Assembly (NCBI GenBank): GCA_017307755.1
Contig: JAFKGQ010000007.1
Coordinates: 464,312 to 528,311 of the forward strand
Length of the DNA stretch: 64,000 nucleotides
Direction: 5' to 3'
Source: Chitinophagaceae bacterium
GTDB taxonomy: Bacteria; Bacteroidota; Bacteroidia; Chitinophagales; Chitinophagaceae
The notes under the pieces were generated by a model, which worked only from the letters and a program-made list of their open reading frames with translations, did no database searches and had not been told where the DNA came from. Every line of letters begins with the position of its first letter. Positions within the stretch are counted from its first letter, which is position 1. Of this stretch, positions 1-9,522 are shown in pieces. The position numbers and the translations under genes were made by a program.

Positions 1-75
1 TATTTTCCATATTCCATCTGTATAAATTGTTCCTTGCCCCCAGCCTGGGTTTCTTTGGGATATCATTCTTGTTAT

Positions 76-2472
76 ATGAAATCCTTCAGTCCCCTATTGT
101 CCCTTATTTTCTTTTTCCCATTCTTATTGCGGGCAGGCGATGGCGTCACGATGCCCGGCGCAGTCAGTACGGTCCGGGTTCAAGGTCCGGACATGGATAT
201 CCGTACCGAAAACGCCTATGTCCGTATCACGGCGTATAGCTCATCCATTATCCGGGTACGCATGTCCCCCACCCCCCTGGAAGCAGACAAGTCCTATGCC
301 GTCACCGGAACCCCGGCCGTCGCCAGCCTCAACTGGGAACAGACCCCTGAGATGATCCGTCTCCACACCGACTCTCTGGAACTTGTCATCCGAAAATCCC
401 CCTTCTCCCTTTCCTTTCTGACCAGGAATGGAAAGGTGATCAACGAAGATGAAAAAGGACTGGGTACCTCCTGGCAAGGTCAGCAGGTAACGACTTATAA
501 AAAGCTGCAGGAAAGTGAACGCTTTATTGGTCTGGGAGAAAAGACGGGTAACCTGGACCGGGCCGGCAACGCTTATACCAATTGGAACTCGGATGTCTAC
601 GGCTATTCGGTATCCCAGGACCCATTGTATTCCTCCATCCCCTTCTATATCGGCCTGCACCACGATCTCTGTTATGGCATCTTCCTGGACAACAGCTATC
701 GCACCGAGTTCAACTTTGGCGCCAGCAACAACCGTTTCTCCTCTTTCTGCGCTTATGGCGGTGAAATGAATTATTACTTTATCCATCATACGAACGTGGC
801 AGGTATCATCAGCAGCTATACATCCCTTACAGGCCGTATGCCCCTGCCGCCCCTTTGGAGTCTGGGTTATCAGCAAAACCGCTATTCATACTATCCGGAT
901 ACCGAAGTGCTTCGCATCGCCCGGACCCTCCGGGAAAAGCGGGTGCCCGCCGACGGTATTACCCTGGATATCCATTATATGGACCATTACAAATTATTCA
1001 CCTGGGACCAGCAGCGTTTCCCTCACCCTGCCGCGATGACAAGCCAGCTAAAACAAATGGGGTTTACCACCACTGTCATCGTAGACCCCGGTATCAAAGT
1101 AGAAAAAGGCTATGAAGCGTACGACAGCGGGGTAAAGGAAGATGTCTTCTTAAAATACCCGGATGGAGAGTATTACACCGGCCAGGTATGGCCGGGCTGG
1201 TGTCACTTTCCCGATTTCACCAGCGAAAAAGGCCGGGCCTGGTGGCGGAAAGAAGTGCGTCATTTTACGGATGCGGGCGTATCAGGCATCTGGAATGATA
1301 TGAACGAGATCTCCACCTGGGGACAGAAAATGCCCGACAATGTCATCTTCGACTTCGACGGGATACGAACCACTCATCTACAGGGGCATAATGTCTTTGG
1401 ACTGGAGATGGCCCGCAGCAGCTATGAAGGTTTCCGGGCGGCCTCCGGCAAACGCCCCTTTATCCTTTCCCGCAGCGGTTACGCTGGGCTGCAACGCTAT
1501 TCCGCTATCTGGACAGGTGACAATCGCGCCGAGGACGATCATATGCTGGCCGGCGTACGGCTACTCACCAGTCTGGGGCTCAGCGGCATCCCCTTTACGG
1601 GTATGGATATCGGGGGCTTCACCGGCAACCCCTCCCAAAACCTTTACACCCGCTGGATCGAACTGGGAGCATTTATCCCCTACTTCAGAAATCATACAGG
1701 CAATAATTCCAAAGCCGCAGAACCCTGGACATTTGGAGAGGGTATCCTCGATATCGCCCGCCGCTATATCAGTCTGCGCTATACGTTGTTACCGTACATC
1801 TACTCGAATTTCAGGGAAGCCGCCATGGATGGTATGCCTGTGATGAGAAGCCTGGCCATCGACTACACCCGTGACCAGCATATCTATGATCCACGTTACC
1901 AAAATGAATTCCTTCTGGGATCTTCCATCCTGGTGATGCCGCAGGAAGGTAACGCCGCCTTTGCCAAAGTCTATCTGCCCGAAGGAGAGTGGTACGATGC
2001 TTACACGGACGCAAAAACCACCGGCGGCCAGGAAAAGGTCCTGGAGCTCAGTCCCGATCATCTCCCCGTATTTATCCGTGGTGGCAGTATCATCCCCCGT
2101 CAATCCGTGATACAGAACACCACCGAAACCCCTTCCGACACATTGGACCTGCATATCTACCAGGGCAGCCGTCCGGACAGCCTCGTGTATTATGAGGATG
2201 ACGGAGAAACCTATGCGTACGAGAAAGGAGACTATTATCAACGTAGCCTCCATTTCGACCCGGCACGGCGGCTGATAACCCTGGATAAGCCGGAAGGACA
2301 GCGCCACAGCCGGCACCATTATCTCCGTCTGGTGCTGCATGGGTTCGACACCGGCAAGCCGGCGCTAAAGGAACAATATATTTCTTTCCTGCCAGACGAC
2401 CCCATGACATCCGTCCCTGTCAAAACAGCAGTGATCGCCAACGATAACAGGTCCATGAGCCTGCAGTATTGA
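76..2472 (+). CDS. GH31 family alpha-glucosidase, exported
   Basis: Glycoside hydrolase family 31 enzyme of 798 residues, expected to release glucose from the non-reducing ends of alpha-glucans or maltooligosaccharides in the periplasm. Seen: a hydrophobic signal peptide at residues 1-20; the GH31 nucleophile motif WNDMNE with Asp408; and WTGDN with the acid/base Asp482, followed by the FTGMDIGGF segment usual in this family. The frame is open upstream to a TTG at 34 and to the window edge, but ATG 76 places the signal peptide correctly. It is the first gene of a five-gene Sus-like operon; susC starts 21 bases after its stop. No T9SS sorting domain is visible. The exact linkage specificity (alpha-1,4 or alpha-1,6) cannot be read from the sequence. 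Confidence 0.93.
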   Translation: MKSFSPLLSLIFFFPFLLRAGDGVTMPGAVSTVRVQGPDMDIRTENAYVRITAYSSSIIRVRMSPTPLEADKSYAVTGTPAVASLNWEQTPEMIRLHTDSLELVIRKSPFSLSFLTRNGKVINEDEKGLGTSWQGQQVTTYKKLQESERFIGLGEKTGNLDRAGNAYTNWNSDVYGYSVSQDPLYSSIPFYIGLHHDLCYGIFLDNSYRTEFNFGASNNRFSSFCAYGGEMNYYFIHHTNVAGIISSYTSLTGRMPLPPLWSLGYQQNRYSYYPDTEVLRIARTLREKRVPADGITLDIHYMDHYKLFTWDQQRFPHPAAMTSQLKQMGFTTTVIVDPGIKVEKGYEAYDSGVKEDVFLKYPDGEYYTGQVWPGWCHFPDFTSEKGRAWWRKEVRHFTDAGVSGIWNDMNEISTWGQKMPDNVIFDFDGIRTTHLQGHNVFGLEMARSSYEGFRAASGKRPFILSRSGYAGLQRYSAIWTGDNRAEDDHMLAGVRLLTSLGLSGIPFTGMDIGGFTGNPSQNLYTRWIELGAFIPYFRNHTGNNSKAAEPWTFGEGILDIARRYISLRYTLLPYIYSNFREAAMDGMPVMRSLAIDYTRDQHIYDPRYQNEFLLGSSILVMPQEGNAAFAKVYLPEGEWYDAYTDAKTTGGQEKVLELSPDHLPVFIRGGSIIPRQSVIQNTTETPSDTLDLHIYQGSRPDSLVYYEDDGETYAYEKGDYYQRSLHFDPARRLITLDKPEGQRHSRHHYLRLVLHGFDTGKPALKEQYISFLPDDPMTSVPVKTAVIANDNRSMSLQY

Positions 2473-2493
2473 TTCATTTTAATCTTGTCATAT

Positions 2494-5433
2494 ATGACTC
2501 TTACCAAAACTCGACAGCTATTGATCGCTTTGCCCCTTCTGCTATGTATGGCTGCAAAGGCCCAGGAACAGACCATCTCCGTCCAGGGCACGGTCCGCAA
2601 TGAAAAAGGCCAACCCATCGGGTCTGCATCCATCGCCCTACAGGATGCCCGGGGCGGCACGACCTCAGACGACCAGGGTCGCTTCTCTATCACGGTGCCC
2701 CGAAAAACGATACTCGTCATCAGCTACGTCGGCTACGACACCGTACACATACGGGCAGCCACCCCGCTGAACATCCTTCTCCACCCTTCCCTCAGCGCCC
2801 TGAACGATGTCATCGTCATCGGCTATGGCAGCGTAAAAAAGAAAGAAGTAACGGGCAGCATTGCTACGGTCACGGCTAAGGATTTTCAACAAGGCAGTAT
2901 TACAACCCCCGAACAGCTGATCGCCGGAAAAGTGGCAGGTGTATCCATCACCTCCTCCGGCGGTACACCGGGAGGGGCGGTGACCATCCGCATCCGCGGC
3001 GGCGCCTCAATCAACGCCAGCAACGATCCCCTCATCGTCATCGACGGACTACCATTGAGCGGGAATAATATCTATGGCGTATCCAATCCATTGAGTATGG
3101 TAAATCCCGCCGATATAGAATCCTTTACGGTATTAAAAGATGCGGCCGCGACGGCCATCTATGGTTCCAGGGCTTCCAACGGGGTCATCCTTATCACAAC
3201 AAAAAAAGGTAAGTCGGGAAGACCCGTCACAAACTTTTCAACACAGGTATCCATCTCCAGGCTGATCAAAGAGGCCGGATTGATGTCCCCCGCTCAATTT
3301 CGTCACTACGTCGACAGCCTGGGCAGCGGCACTTTCAAGTCTCTTATGGGCAACGCCGCCACCGATTGGCAGAAAGAGATCTACCAGACGGCGATCAGCA
3401 CGGATAATAGCCTCAGCCTCACAGGGTCGTTGAAGGATCTCCCCTACCGGGTATCCGTAGGCTATCTTCGGCAGGATGGTATTCTCAGGACGGATAACCT
3501 GCAGCGTATGACGGGCGCTATCTCGCTGAGCCCCCGTCTGCTGGATGGGGCCCTGAAAGTAGACATCAATCTGAAAGGCTCTCTCAGCAAAGCCCGCTTT
3601 GCCAACCAGGGGGCTATTTCTTCAGCAGTCTATTTCGATCCAACCCAGCCAGTCCATGCCAAGTCGGACTATGGTAATTATTTTGAATGGGCCTCCGTCG
3701 ATCAGTCTACAGGCGCGGTGACGCTCAATAAACTGGCGCCCAAAAATCCGGTGGCCATGCTGGATCTCTATCACAACCTCAGCGACGTCAGGAGAAGCTT
3801 TGGCAACATACAGCTGGATTACAAGCTGCCTTTCCTCTCTGACCTCCATGCCAACCTCAATCTGGGCTATGATGTCGCCCGCGGTTATGGCACCATCAAG
3901 GTGCCGGCCTACGCAGCTCAGAACTTCCTGGACACAGGACAGAATAATCAATACAGGAATAAGATCGGTAATACAGCGGCGGAATTCTATCTCAGCTATG
4001 ACAAGAATATTAAGACAATAAAAAGTCATATCACAGCCACGGCCGGCTATGGCTATTACCGTAACATATCATGGAATTATCTCTATCCCTTTATCAATGC
4101 GAAGAACGACACGGCGTTGGGTACCCGGCAAAATCACCCTTTCGATAAGATCCAGACGGTCCTGCTGTCCTGGTATGGACGGCTGGTATACTCCTTTGAC
4201 GATCGTTATTACCTGACAGGCACCATCCGCACAGACGGGTCTTCCCGTTTCAACCCCGATGTGCGCTGGGGTATATTCCCTTCGGCGGCTTTCACCTGGC
4301 GGGTCAGCCAGGAAAACTTCCTGAAGAACAACCGTACGCTTTCCGACCTGAAGCTACGTTTGAGCTATGGCATTACAGGCAACCAGGACGGCATCAGCGC
4401 ATATCCTTACCAGGCGGTCTATGGCCTCAGTGACAACAGCTCCCGGGTGCAGTTCGGCGACAGCCTCTATAATATGGCTTCTCCTGCCGCCTACGACCGA
4501 GATATCAAATGGGAACAGACTACCACTTACAATGCAGGCTTAGACTATGGCTTCCTCCAAAACAGGGTCAGCGGCAGCGTGGACTTCTATTATAAAAAGA
4601 CAAAGAACCTGCTGAATATCGTCCCTATTCCCACGGGGTCCAACTTTAGCAGCACCCTTCTCACCAATGTGGGAAATGTAGAAAATAAAGGAGTGGAATT
4701 TCAGCTCAGCGCCAATCTGGTAAAAAAGAAAGGCTTTAGCTGGGACGCCGGTTTTAATGTGGCCTGGCTGCATACAAAGATCACAAACCTTACGGCGGTA
4801 AAGGACCCTACGTATGCCGGGACGCTTTACGCCAACAACGTTCAGATCAATACGGTGGGGTATGATCTGGGTTCCTTCTACGTCTACCACCAGGTATATG
4901 ACAAGACAGGCAAACCCATCGAAGGCGTATACCAGGATGTAAACAAGGACGGCGTTATCAACACAGCTGACCTTTATCATTATAAATCGCCCTTCCCAAA
5001 AGTGATCATGGGTTTTTCCACCCAACTCGTCTGGCAACGATGGACGCTGAGCACAGTGTTGCGGGCCAACCTGGGCAATTATATGTATAACAATGTCGCT
5101 ACCGGGGCCGTCCGATCAAATATTTTCAATTCATTGGGCTATCTGGCCAATACTTTTAGCGATGTGCTGCATACGGGCTTTAATTATAGCCAACCCCAAT
5201 CCGATTATTATGTGCAGAACGCGTCCTTCCTGAAGATGGACAACCTGGGCCTCAGCTATAACGTGGGACGGATATTTCACGAGCGCGCACAGCTGCACGT
5301 CAATGCCAACTGCCAGAACGTGTTCACGATAACGAAGTATACAGGCATCGATCCGGAGATATATGGCGGCTATGACAATGCCCTTTACCCGAGGCCGAGG
5401 ATCTATGTCCTGGGATTAAATCTACAATTCTAA
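2494..5433 (+). CDS. SusC/RagA-family TonB-dependent outer-membrane transporter
   Basis: A 979-residue outer-membrane porin-like transporter that would import oligosaccharides using TonB/ExbBD energy. Seen in order: a signal peptide ending near AKAQ; a carboxypeptidase-D-like regulatory domain (about residues 28-100) with the usual SYVGYDT strand; a TonB-box-like segment around DVIVIGYG; a plug domain with the family's IRIRGGASI and VIDGLP motifs; and a long beta-barrel ending in Phe. ATG 2494 is preferred over the in-frame TTG at 2485. It sits 21 bases after GH31 and 18 bases before susD. The neighbours (GH31, SusE/F-like, GH13) point to an alpha-glucan substrate. There is no STN domain, so anti-sigma signalling through this protein is unlikely. 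Confidence 0.95.
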   Translation: MTLTKTRQLLIALPLLLCMAAKAQEQTISVQGTVRNEKGQPIGSASIALQDARGGTTSDDQGRFSITVPRKTILVISYVGYDTVHIRAATPLNILLHPSLSALNDVIVIGYGSVKKKEVTGSIATVTAKDFQQGSITTPEQLIAGKVAGVSITSSGGTPGGAVTIRIRGGASINASNDPLIVIDGLPLSGNNIYGVSNPLSMVNPADIESFTVLKDAAATAIYGSRASNGVILITTKKGKSGRPVTNFSTQVSISRLIKEAGLMSPAQFRHYVDSLGSGTFKSLMGNAATDWQKEIYQTAISTDNSLSLTGSLKDLPYRVSVGYLRQDGILRTDNLQRMTGAISLSPRLLDGALKVDINLKGSLSKARFANQGAISSAVYFDPTQPVHAKSDYGNYFEWASVDQSTGAVTLNKLAPKNPVAMLDLYHNLSDVRRSFGNIQLDYKLPFLSDLHANLNLGYDVARGYGTIKVPAYAAQNFLDTGQNNQYRNKIGNTAAEFYLSYDKNIKTIKSHITATAGYGYYRNISWNYLYPFINAKNDTALGTRQNHPFDKIQTVLLSWYGRLVYSFDDRYYLTGTIRTDGSSRFNPDVRWGIFPSAAFTWRVSQENFLKNNRTLSDLKLRLSYGITGNQDGISAYPYQAVYGLSDNSSRVQFGDSLYNMASPAAYDRDIKWEQTTTYNAGLDYGFLQNRVSGSVDFYYKKTKNLLNIVPIPTGSNFSSTLLTNVGNVENKGVEFQLSANLVKKKGFSWDAGFNVAWLHTKITNLTAVKDPTYAGTLYANNVQINTVGYDLGSFYVYHQVYDKTGKPIEGVYQDVNKDGVINTADLYHYKSPFPKVIMGFSTQLVWQRWTLSTVLRANLGNYMYNNVATGAVRSNIFNSLGYLANTFSDVLHTGFNYSQPQSDYYVQNASFLKMDNLGLSYNVGRIFHERAQLHVNANCQNVFTITKYTGIDPEIYGGYDNALYPRPRIYVLGLNLQF

Positions 5434-5451
5434 CTGTTTAACTCTTTCCAT

Positions 5452-7041
5452 ATGCGAACTAATTTCTTATATCTGTTGTGTATCACCGGTCTTTTTAGCT
5501 CCTGTAATAAAGACCTGAACCAGCAGCCCTTGCTTTCCAATACTTCCGCGACACAATACAGTACGCCGCGCGGTTACAAACAGGTGCTCGCAAAAGTATA
5601 CGGCAGCTATAGCCTCACCAGCAGCGCAGGCACCGGTGCATCGGACGTAAATGTCGCGGGCATCTCGGATCCCGCCACCACGGATTTCCTGCGGGCCTTC
5701 TGGAATGCGCAGGAGCTGACCACTGACGAGGATGTATGCGCCTGGAATGACGGTGCGCTCCAACCCTTCCATAATTTTAACTGGACAGCCTCCAATGTTT
5801 ATCTTACAGCCTTGTACACTCGTAGTCTGTTCCAGATCACCGTCTGTAATGAATTCATCCGCAACGCTACGGATGAAGCCATCAAAAGCCACGGGTTCGC
5901 CGGCAAGGATGCCGAAGACATCAAACGCTACAGGGCAGAGGCGCGCTTCCTCCGGGCCTTTCAATATTGGGTGCTGATGGATCTCTTTGGCAACCCTCCT
6001 TTTATTACGGAGAAAGACCCCATCGGGAAGTATATCCCCAGACAGATCAAAAGGGCTGATCTTTTCGCCTATGTGGAATCCGAACTAAAAGCCATTGACC
6101 CCGACCTGGCAGCCCCCCGTCAGAATGAATACGGACGGGTAGACCAGGGCGCCGCCTGGGCCCTGCTGGCCCGTCTCTACCTCAATGCGGAGATCTATCT
6201 TGGAACGGGTCAGAAGAAATATTCGGAAGCCATCCAATATGCTTCCAAAGTCCTCACCGCCGGCTACACGCTGATGCAGCCATATAAGAACCTCTTTCTC
6301 GCCGACAACGATAAGAATAACCCGGAGGTGATCTTGCCCATCGCCTACGACGCCACCAACAGCCAGAATTTCGGTGGCACCACTTTTCTTATCTGCAGCG
6401 CTCACGGTACAGACCCTACAGACAATAGGAATTTTGGTATCCCCGGCGGTGGATGGCAGGGCAACCGCAGCACCAAACCTCTACCCCTACGGTTTGGGGA
6501 TTACAGCGGCGGGGGAGACAAGCGGGCGCTCTTCGGCGCCGGCACGCTGGAAGTGGCCGATGTGCTTACTTTTGGCGATGGCGTCAGCGTTCACAAGTTC
6601 AGCAACCTTCGCAGCGACGGCACCATGCCCCCATCCCCCAACGGCGTTCTATGCAGCACGGACTTCCCGCTGTTCCGGCTGGCCGAGATGTACCTCGTAT
6701 ATGCCGAAGCCGTTCTCCGGGGTGGCAGCGGCGGCGACCAGGCTACCGCCCTGTCGTATATCAACCAGCTGCGTGAAAGAGGATATGAGAACAATAGCAA
6801 CGATCTCACCAGCCTTAGCCTCCAGGATGTGCTGAATGAAAGACAAAGAGAGCTTTACTGGGAAGGGTTCCGGCGCACCGACCTTATCCGTTATGGACAG
6901 TTCACCGGCAGCGCCTATCTCTGGCCCTGGAAAGGCGGTGTTGCAGGAGGCACAGGCGTGGACGGGCATTTCTCGATCTTCCCCATCCCTTCCACGGACA
7001 TTATTGCAAACCCCAATCTTATTCAAAACCCAGGCTACTGA
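5452..7041 (+). CDS. SusD/RagB-family glycan-binding lipoprotein
   Basis: A 529-residue surface lipoprotein expected to form the lid of the preceding SusC and bind the oligosaccharide before import. Seen: a short signal sequence with lipobox LFSSC (lipidated Cys18); N-terminal text typical of SusD (CNKDLNQQP); the TPR-like helical core including RAEARFLRAFQYW near residue 163; and the conserved C-terminal block with LNERQRELYWEGFRRTDLIR. The length is normal for the family. It lies 18 bases after susC and 21 bases before the SusE/F-like gene, so it is almost certainly co-transcribed. The substrate is inferred from the flanking GH31 and GH13 genes. Confidence 0.95.
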   Translation: MRTNFLYLLCITGLFSSCNKDLNQQPLLSNTSATQYSTPRGYKQVLAKVYGSYSLTSSAGTGASDVNVAGISDPATTDFLRAFWNAQELTTDEDVCAWNDGALQPFHNFNWTASNVYLTALYTRSLFQITVCNEFIRNATDEAIKSHGFAGKDAEDIKRYRAEARFLRAFQYWVLMDLFGNPPFITEKDPIGKYIPRQIKRADLFAYVESELKAIDPDLAAPRQNEYGRVDQGAAWALLARLYLNAEIYLGTGQKKYSEAIQYASKVLTAGYTLMQPYKNLFLADNDKNNPEVILPIAYDATNSQNFGGTTFLICSAHGTDPTDNRNFGIPGGGWQGNRSTKPLPLRFGDYSGGGDKRALFGAGTLEVADVLTFGDGVSVHKFSNLRSDGTMPPSPNGVLCSTDFPLFRLAEMYLVYAEAVLRGGSGGDQATALSYINQLRERGYENNSNDLTSLSLQDVLNERQRELYWEGFRRTDLIRYGQFTGSAYLWPWKGGVAGGTGVDGHFSIFPIPSTDIIANPNLIQNPGY

Positions 7042-7062
7042 TCAGCCTTAAAAAATATTATT

Positions 7063-8142
7063 ATGCGATCTACCATCATCCTCTTTCTCATCCTCCTGCT
7101 GGCCGCCTGTAAAAAAGATGGCGCGCAATTGCAGCTGCAACAAGGCGCTTTTCCCACGGGCGCCCTTTCCGCAAATACCGGCAACGTCTCGCTCTCGGCC
7201 GCCAATATCAATGATACCGCGATCGTTTTCAAATGGCCGGAGGTCACTTATGGCGTATCCGTACCGGTGAGCTATACACTCCAACTGGACAAGGTAACCG
7301 ATACTGCAGGCGCCGCCGGCTGGGTCAATGCGAAAAGCTTTTTATCCTCTGCCGTCACCCGGGCGCTGGCAGGTACCGATCTGAATAATTTCGCCACCAG
7401 CGCCGGATTCACACCCGGCGTATCCAGTCCCATCGCTGTCCGTGTCGTCAGTAATGTCGTCCAGCAGAATGGCTCCGGCTCTACCGTCCCCCCCATTTAC
7501 TCCAACACGATCGTCATCAACCTTACCCCGCCCCCCTTCCCTCCTTTTCTCTATGTTCCGGGCGCCTACCAGGGATGGGACCCGGGCGCTGCCCCTAAGC
7601 TTATGCAGCTTGTCGGAAAGGCAGGTCTTTATGAAGGATATGCATACATCACAGGCCAATACTTCAAATACACCGATGCCCCGGACTGGAGCCATACCAA
7701 CTATGGCGACGGCGGCAATGGTACTTTCAGTACGGATGGACTGGCAGCAGGCCTCTCCGTGCCCAATGACGGCTACTATGAGCTGACGGCGAACCTCCTT
7801 ACCAACAAATGGACAGCCACGGCCACTACCTGGGGGATTATCGGAGATGCCACGCCCGGCGGATGGAGCAACGACACGCAAATGACATATGATCCTGCCA
7901 CCCAAACATGGAAGGTCACCGCTCACATGATAAAGACAGGCAGCTTTAAGTTTCGCGCCAATAATGCCTGGGCCATCGACTTCGGCACCGACAACAGCGG
8001 CAAGCTGGTATACGCGGACAATCCCTTCTTTGGCTATACCCCGGGGTTAAACAACCTCTCCGTACCTGAAGACGGCGATTACACAATCATCCTGGATCTG
8101 CACGAGTCGGGGAATTACACCTATCAGTTGAACAAGAATTAA
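7063..8142 (+). CDS. SusE/SusF-like outer-membrane glycan-binding lipoprotein
   Basis: A 359-residue lipoprotein in the SusE/SusF position of the operon, expected to hold starch-like glycans at the cell surface. Seen: lipobox LLAAC (Cys16); an Ig-like SusE N-terminal domain (about residues 30-150); a proline-rich hinge (PPPFPPF); then two carbohydrate-binding modules, one starting LYVPGAYQGWDPG and one starting WGIIGDATPGGWS. The paired aromatic and acidic residues (YQGW, GGWS) are the usual glycan-contact positions in SusE/F modules. It has two binding modules rather than the three of SusF, so it is SusE-sized. Its stop is only three bases from the start of the amylase gene. Confidence 0.88.
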   Translation: MRSTIILFLILLLAACKKDGAQLQLQQGAFPTGALSANTGNVSLSAANINDTAIVFKWPEVTYGVSVPVSYTLQLDKVTDTAGAAGWVNAKSFLSSAVTRALAGTDLNNFATSAGFTPGVSSPIAVRVVSNVVQQNGSGSTVPPIYSNTIVINLTPPPFPPFLYVPGAYQGWDPGAAPKLMQLVGKAGLYEGYAYITGQYFKYTDAPDWSHTNYGDGGNGTFSTDGLAAGLSVPNDGYYELTANLLTNKWTATATTWGIIGDATPGGWSNDTQMTYDPATQTWKVTAHMIKTGSFKFRANNAWAIDFGTDNSGKLVYADNPFFGYTPGLNNLSVPEDGDYTIILDLHESGNYTYQLNKN

Positions 8143-8145
8143 AAG

Positions 8146-9522
8146 ATGATGAAAATGAATTGGATACTTTTCTGCGCCCTATGGCTGCTTGCTTGTCAAA
8201 AGTCAGCCGAAAAAGTTTCTGTTACCCCCCCGTTGGACACGCTGCCGGCCCAATACGGGACGCCTTACACGGAGACGCCCACCGCACAGGATGCCGTCAT
8301 CTACCAGGTGAATATGCGCGCCTTCAGCCCACAGGCGGGTTTCAAAGGAGTACAGGACAGGCTGGACTCCATCCGCAACTTAGGCGTCAATGTGCTTTAC
8401 CTGATGCCTGTCTATCCCGTGGGTGTAACAAAGTCCGTAAACTCACCCTACTGTGTAAAGGACTATGCCGCCGTCAATACGGAATTCGGGACATTATCCG
8501 ACCTGCGTTCCCTGATCGATCAGGCCCATGCAAGACACATGGCCGTACTGTTCGATTGGGTCGCTGACCACACCTCCTGGGACAATGTCTGGATCACCCA
8601 ACATCCCGACTGGTATCTCAGGGACGGCAGCGGCAATATCATCTCTCCTCCCAACACGGGCTGGAATGACGTGGCAGCCTTGAACTTCACCAACACGGAT
8701 ATGCGTAAAGCTATGATCCGCGCCATGCAATTCTGGGTATATACAGCTAATATCGACGGCTACCGCTGTGATGCCGCCGACTTTATCCCCGCCGACTTCT
8801 GGAAGACAGCCCTGGACAGCCTGAAGAACATCCCCGGACATAAGGTACTGCTCTTTGCGGAAGGTACCCGCAAAGACCACTTTACGGCAGGCTTTCAGCT
8901 GGAATACGCCATGGGGTTCTACTATACCCTCCGCGACCAGGTCTTCAAAGCAGGCAGATCGGTGAAATTGATAGACAGTCTGAATATAGTGGAATACACC
9001 AACGCAACGGCCGGAGCACAAGTGGTAAGATATATCTCCAATCATGACGTGGATAATGCGGATGGTACGCCGCTGGACCTCTTTGGCGGCAAAACGGGCT
9101 CCATGGCCGCCTTTGTCGTAGCCGCCTATATGAAAGGCACACCCATGATCTACAATGGACAGGAAGTAGGGTGCCCGGTAAAGCTCAATTATTTCAATAA
9201 CAGCACCACCATCGACTGGACCATCAACCCGGATATGCGGATGGAATATAAAAAGCTCCTCGCCTTCCGTAACAACAGCGCCGCGATCCGTAGCGGTACG
9301 CTTCAATCGTACGACAGCGATGACATATGCGCCTTTACAAAAACTTCCGGTACTAATACCGTACTGGTGCTGGTAAACCTTCGTAACACGGCTATCGACT
9401 ATGCCCTGCCCTCAGCCCTGACGAATACGGACTGGACAGATGTCTTTGATGGAACGGCACAGCACGCGGGCAGTATCATCAGCCTGCCGGCCTATGGCTA
9501 TAAAATATGGCAACGTCCCTGA
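8146..9522 (+). CDS. GH13 alpha-amylase family lipoprotein (SusG-like role)
   Basis: Glycoside hydrolase family 13 enzyme of 458 residues, predicted to cut alpha-1,4-glucans at the cell surface. Seen: lipobox WLLAC (Cys17), and the GH13 triad nucleophile Asp209 (DGYRCDAADF), acid/base Glu239 (LLFAEG) and Asp301 (YISNHDVDN). Region I reads DWVADH, with Asp where Asn is commonest. The protein is much shorter than a SusG with an inserted starch-binding module, and no such module is visible. The gene ends the operon: its TGA lies directly against the TGA of the opposing permease gene, inside the palindrome TGATCA. A start one codon later (8149) is equally possible. Confidence 0.93.
   Translation: MMKMNWILFCALWLLACQKSAEKVSVTPPLDTLPAQYGTPYTETPTAQDAVIYQVNMRAFSPQAGFKGVQDRLDSIRNLGVNVLYLMPVYPVGVTKSVNSPYCVKDYAAVNTEFGTLSDLRSLIDQAHARHMAVLFDWVADHTSWDNVWITQHPDWYLRDGSGNIISPPNTGWNDVAALNFTNTDMRKAMIRAMQFWVYTANIDGYRCDAADFIPADFWKTALDSLKNIPGHKVLLFAEGTRKDHFTAGFQLEYAMGFYYTLRDQVFKAGRSVKLIDSLNIVEYTNATAGAQVVRYISNHDVDNADGTPLDLFGGKTGSMAAFVVAAYMKGTPMIYNGQEVGCPVKLNYFNNSTTIDWTINPDMRMEYKKLLAFRNNSAAIRSGTLQSYDSDDICAFTKTSGTNTVLVLVNLRNTAIDYALPSALTNTDWTDVFDGTAQHAGSIISLPAYGYKIWQRP

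Noticed and set aside
34..75. Longer GH31 N-terminus from a TTG start at 34
   Set aside because: It would bury the signal peptide 14 residues in; ATG 76 begins it directly.
241..876. Long minus-strand open frame opposite GH31
   Set aside because: It is antisense to a clear enzyme gene, has no recognisable domain and reads as a codon-bias shadow.
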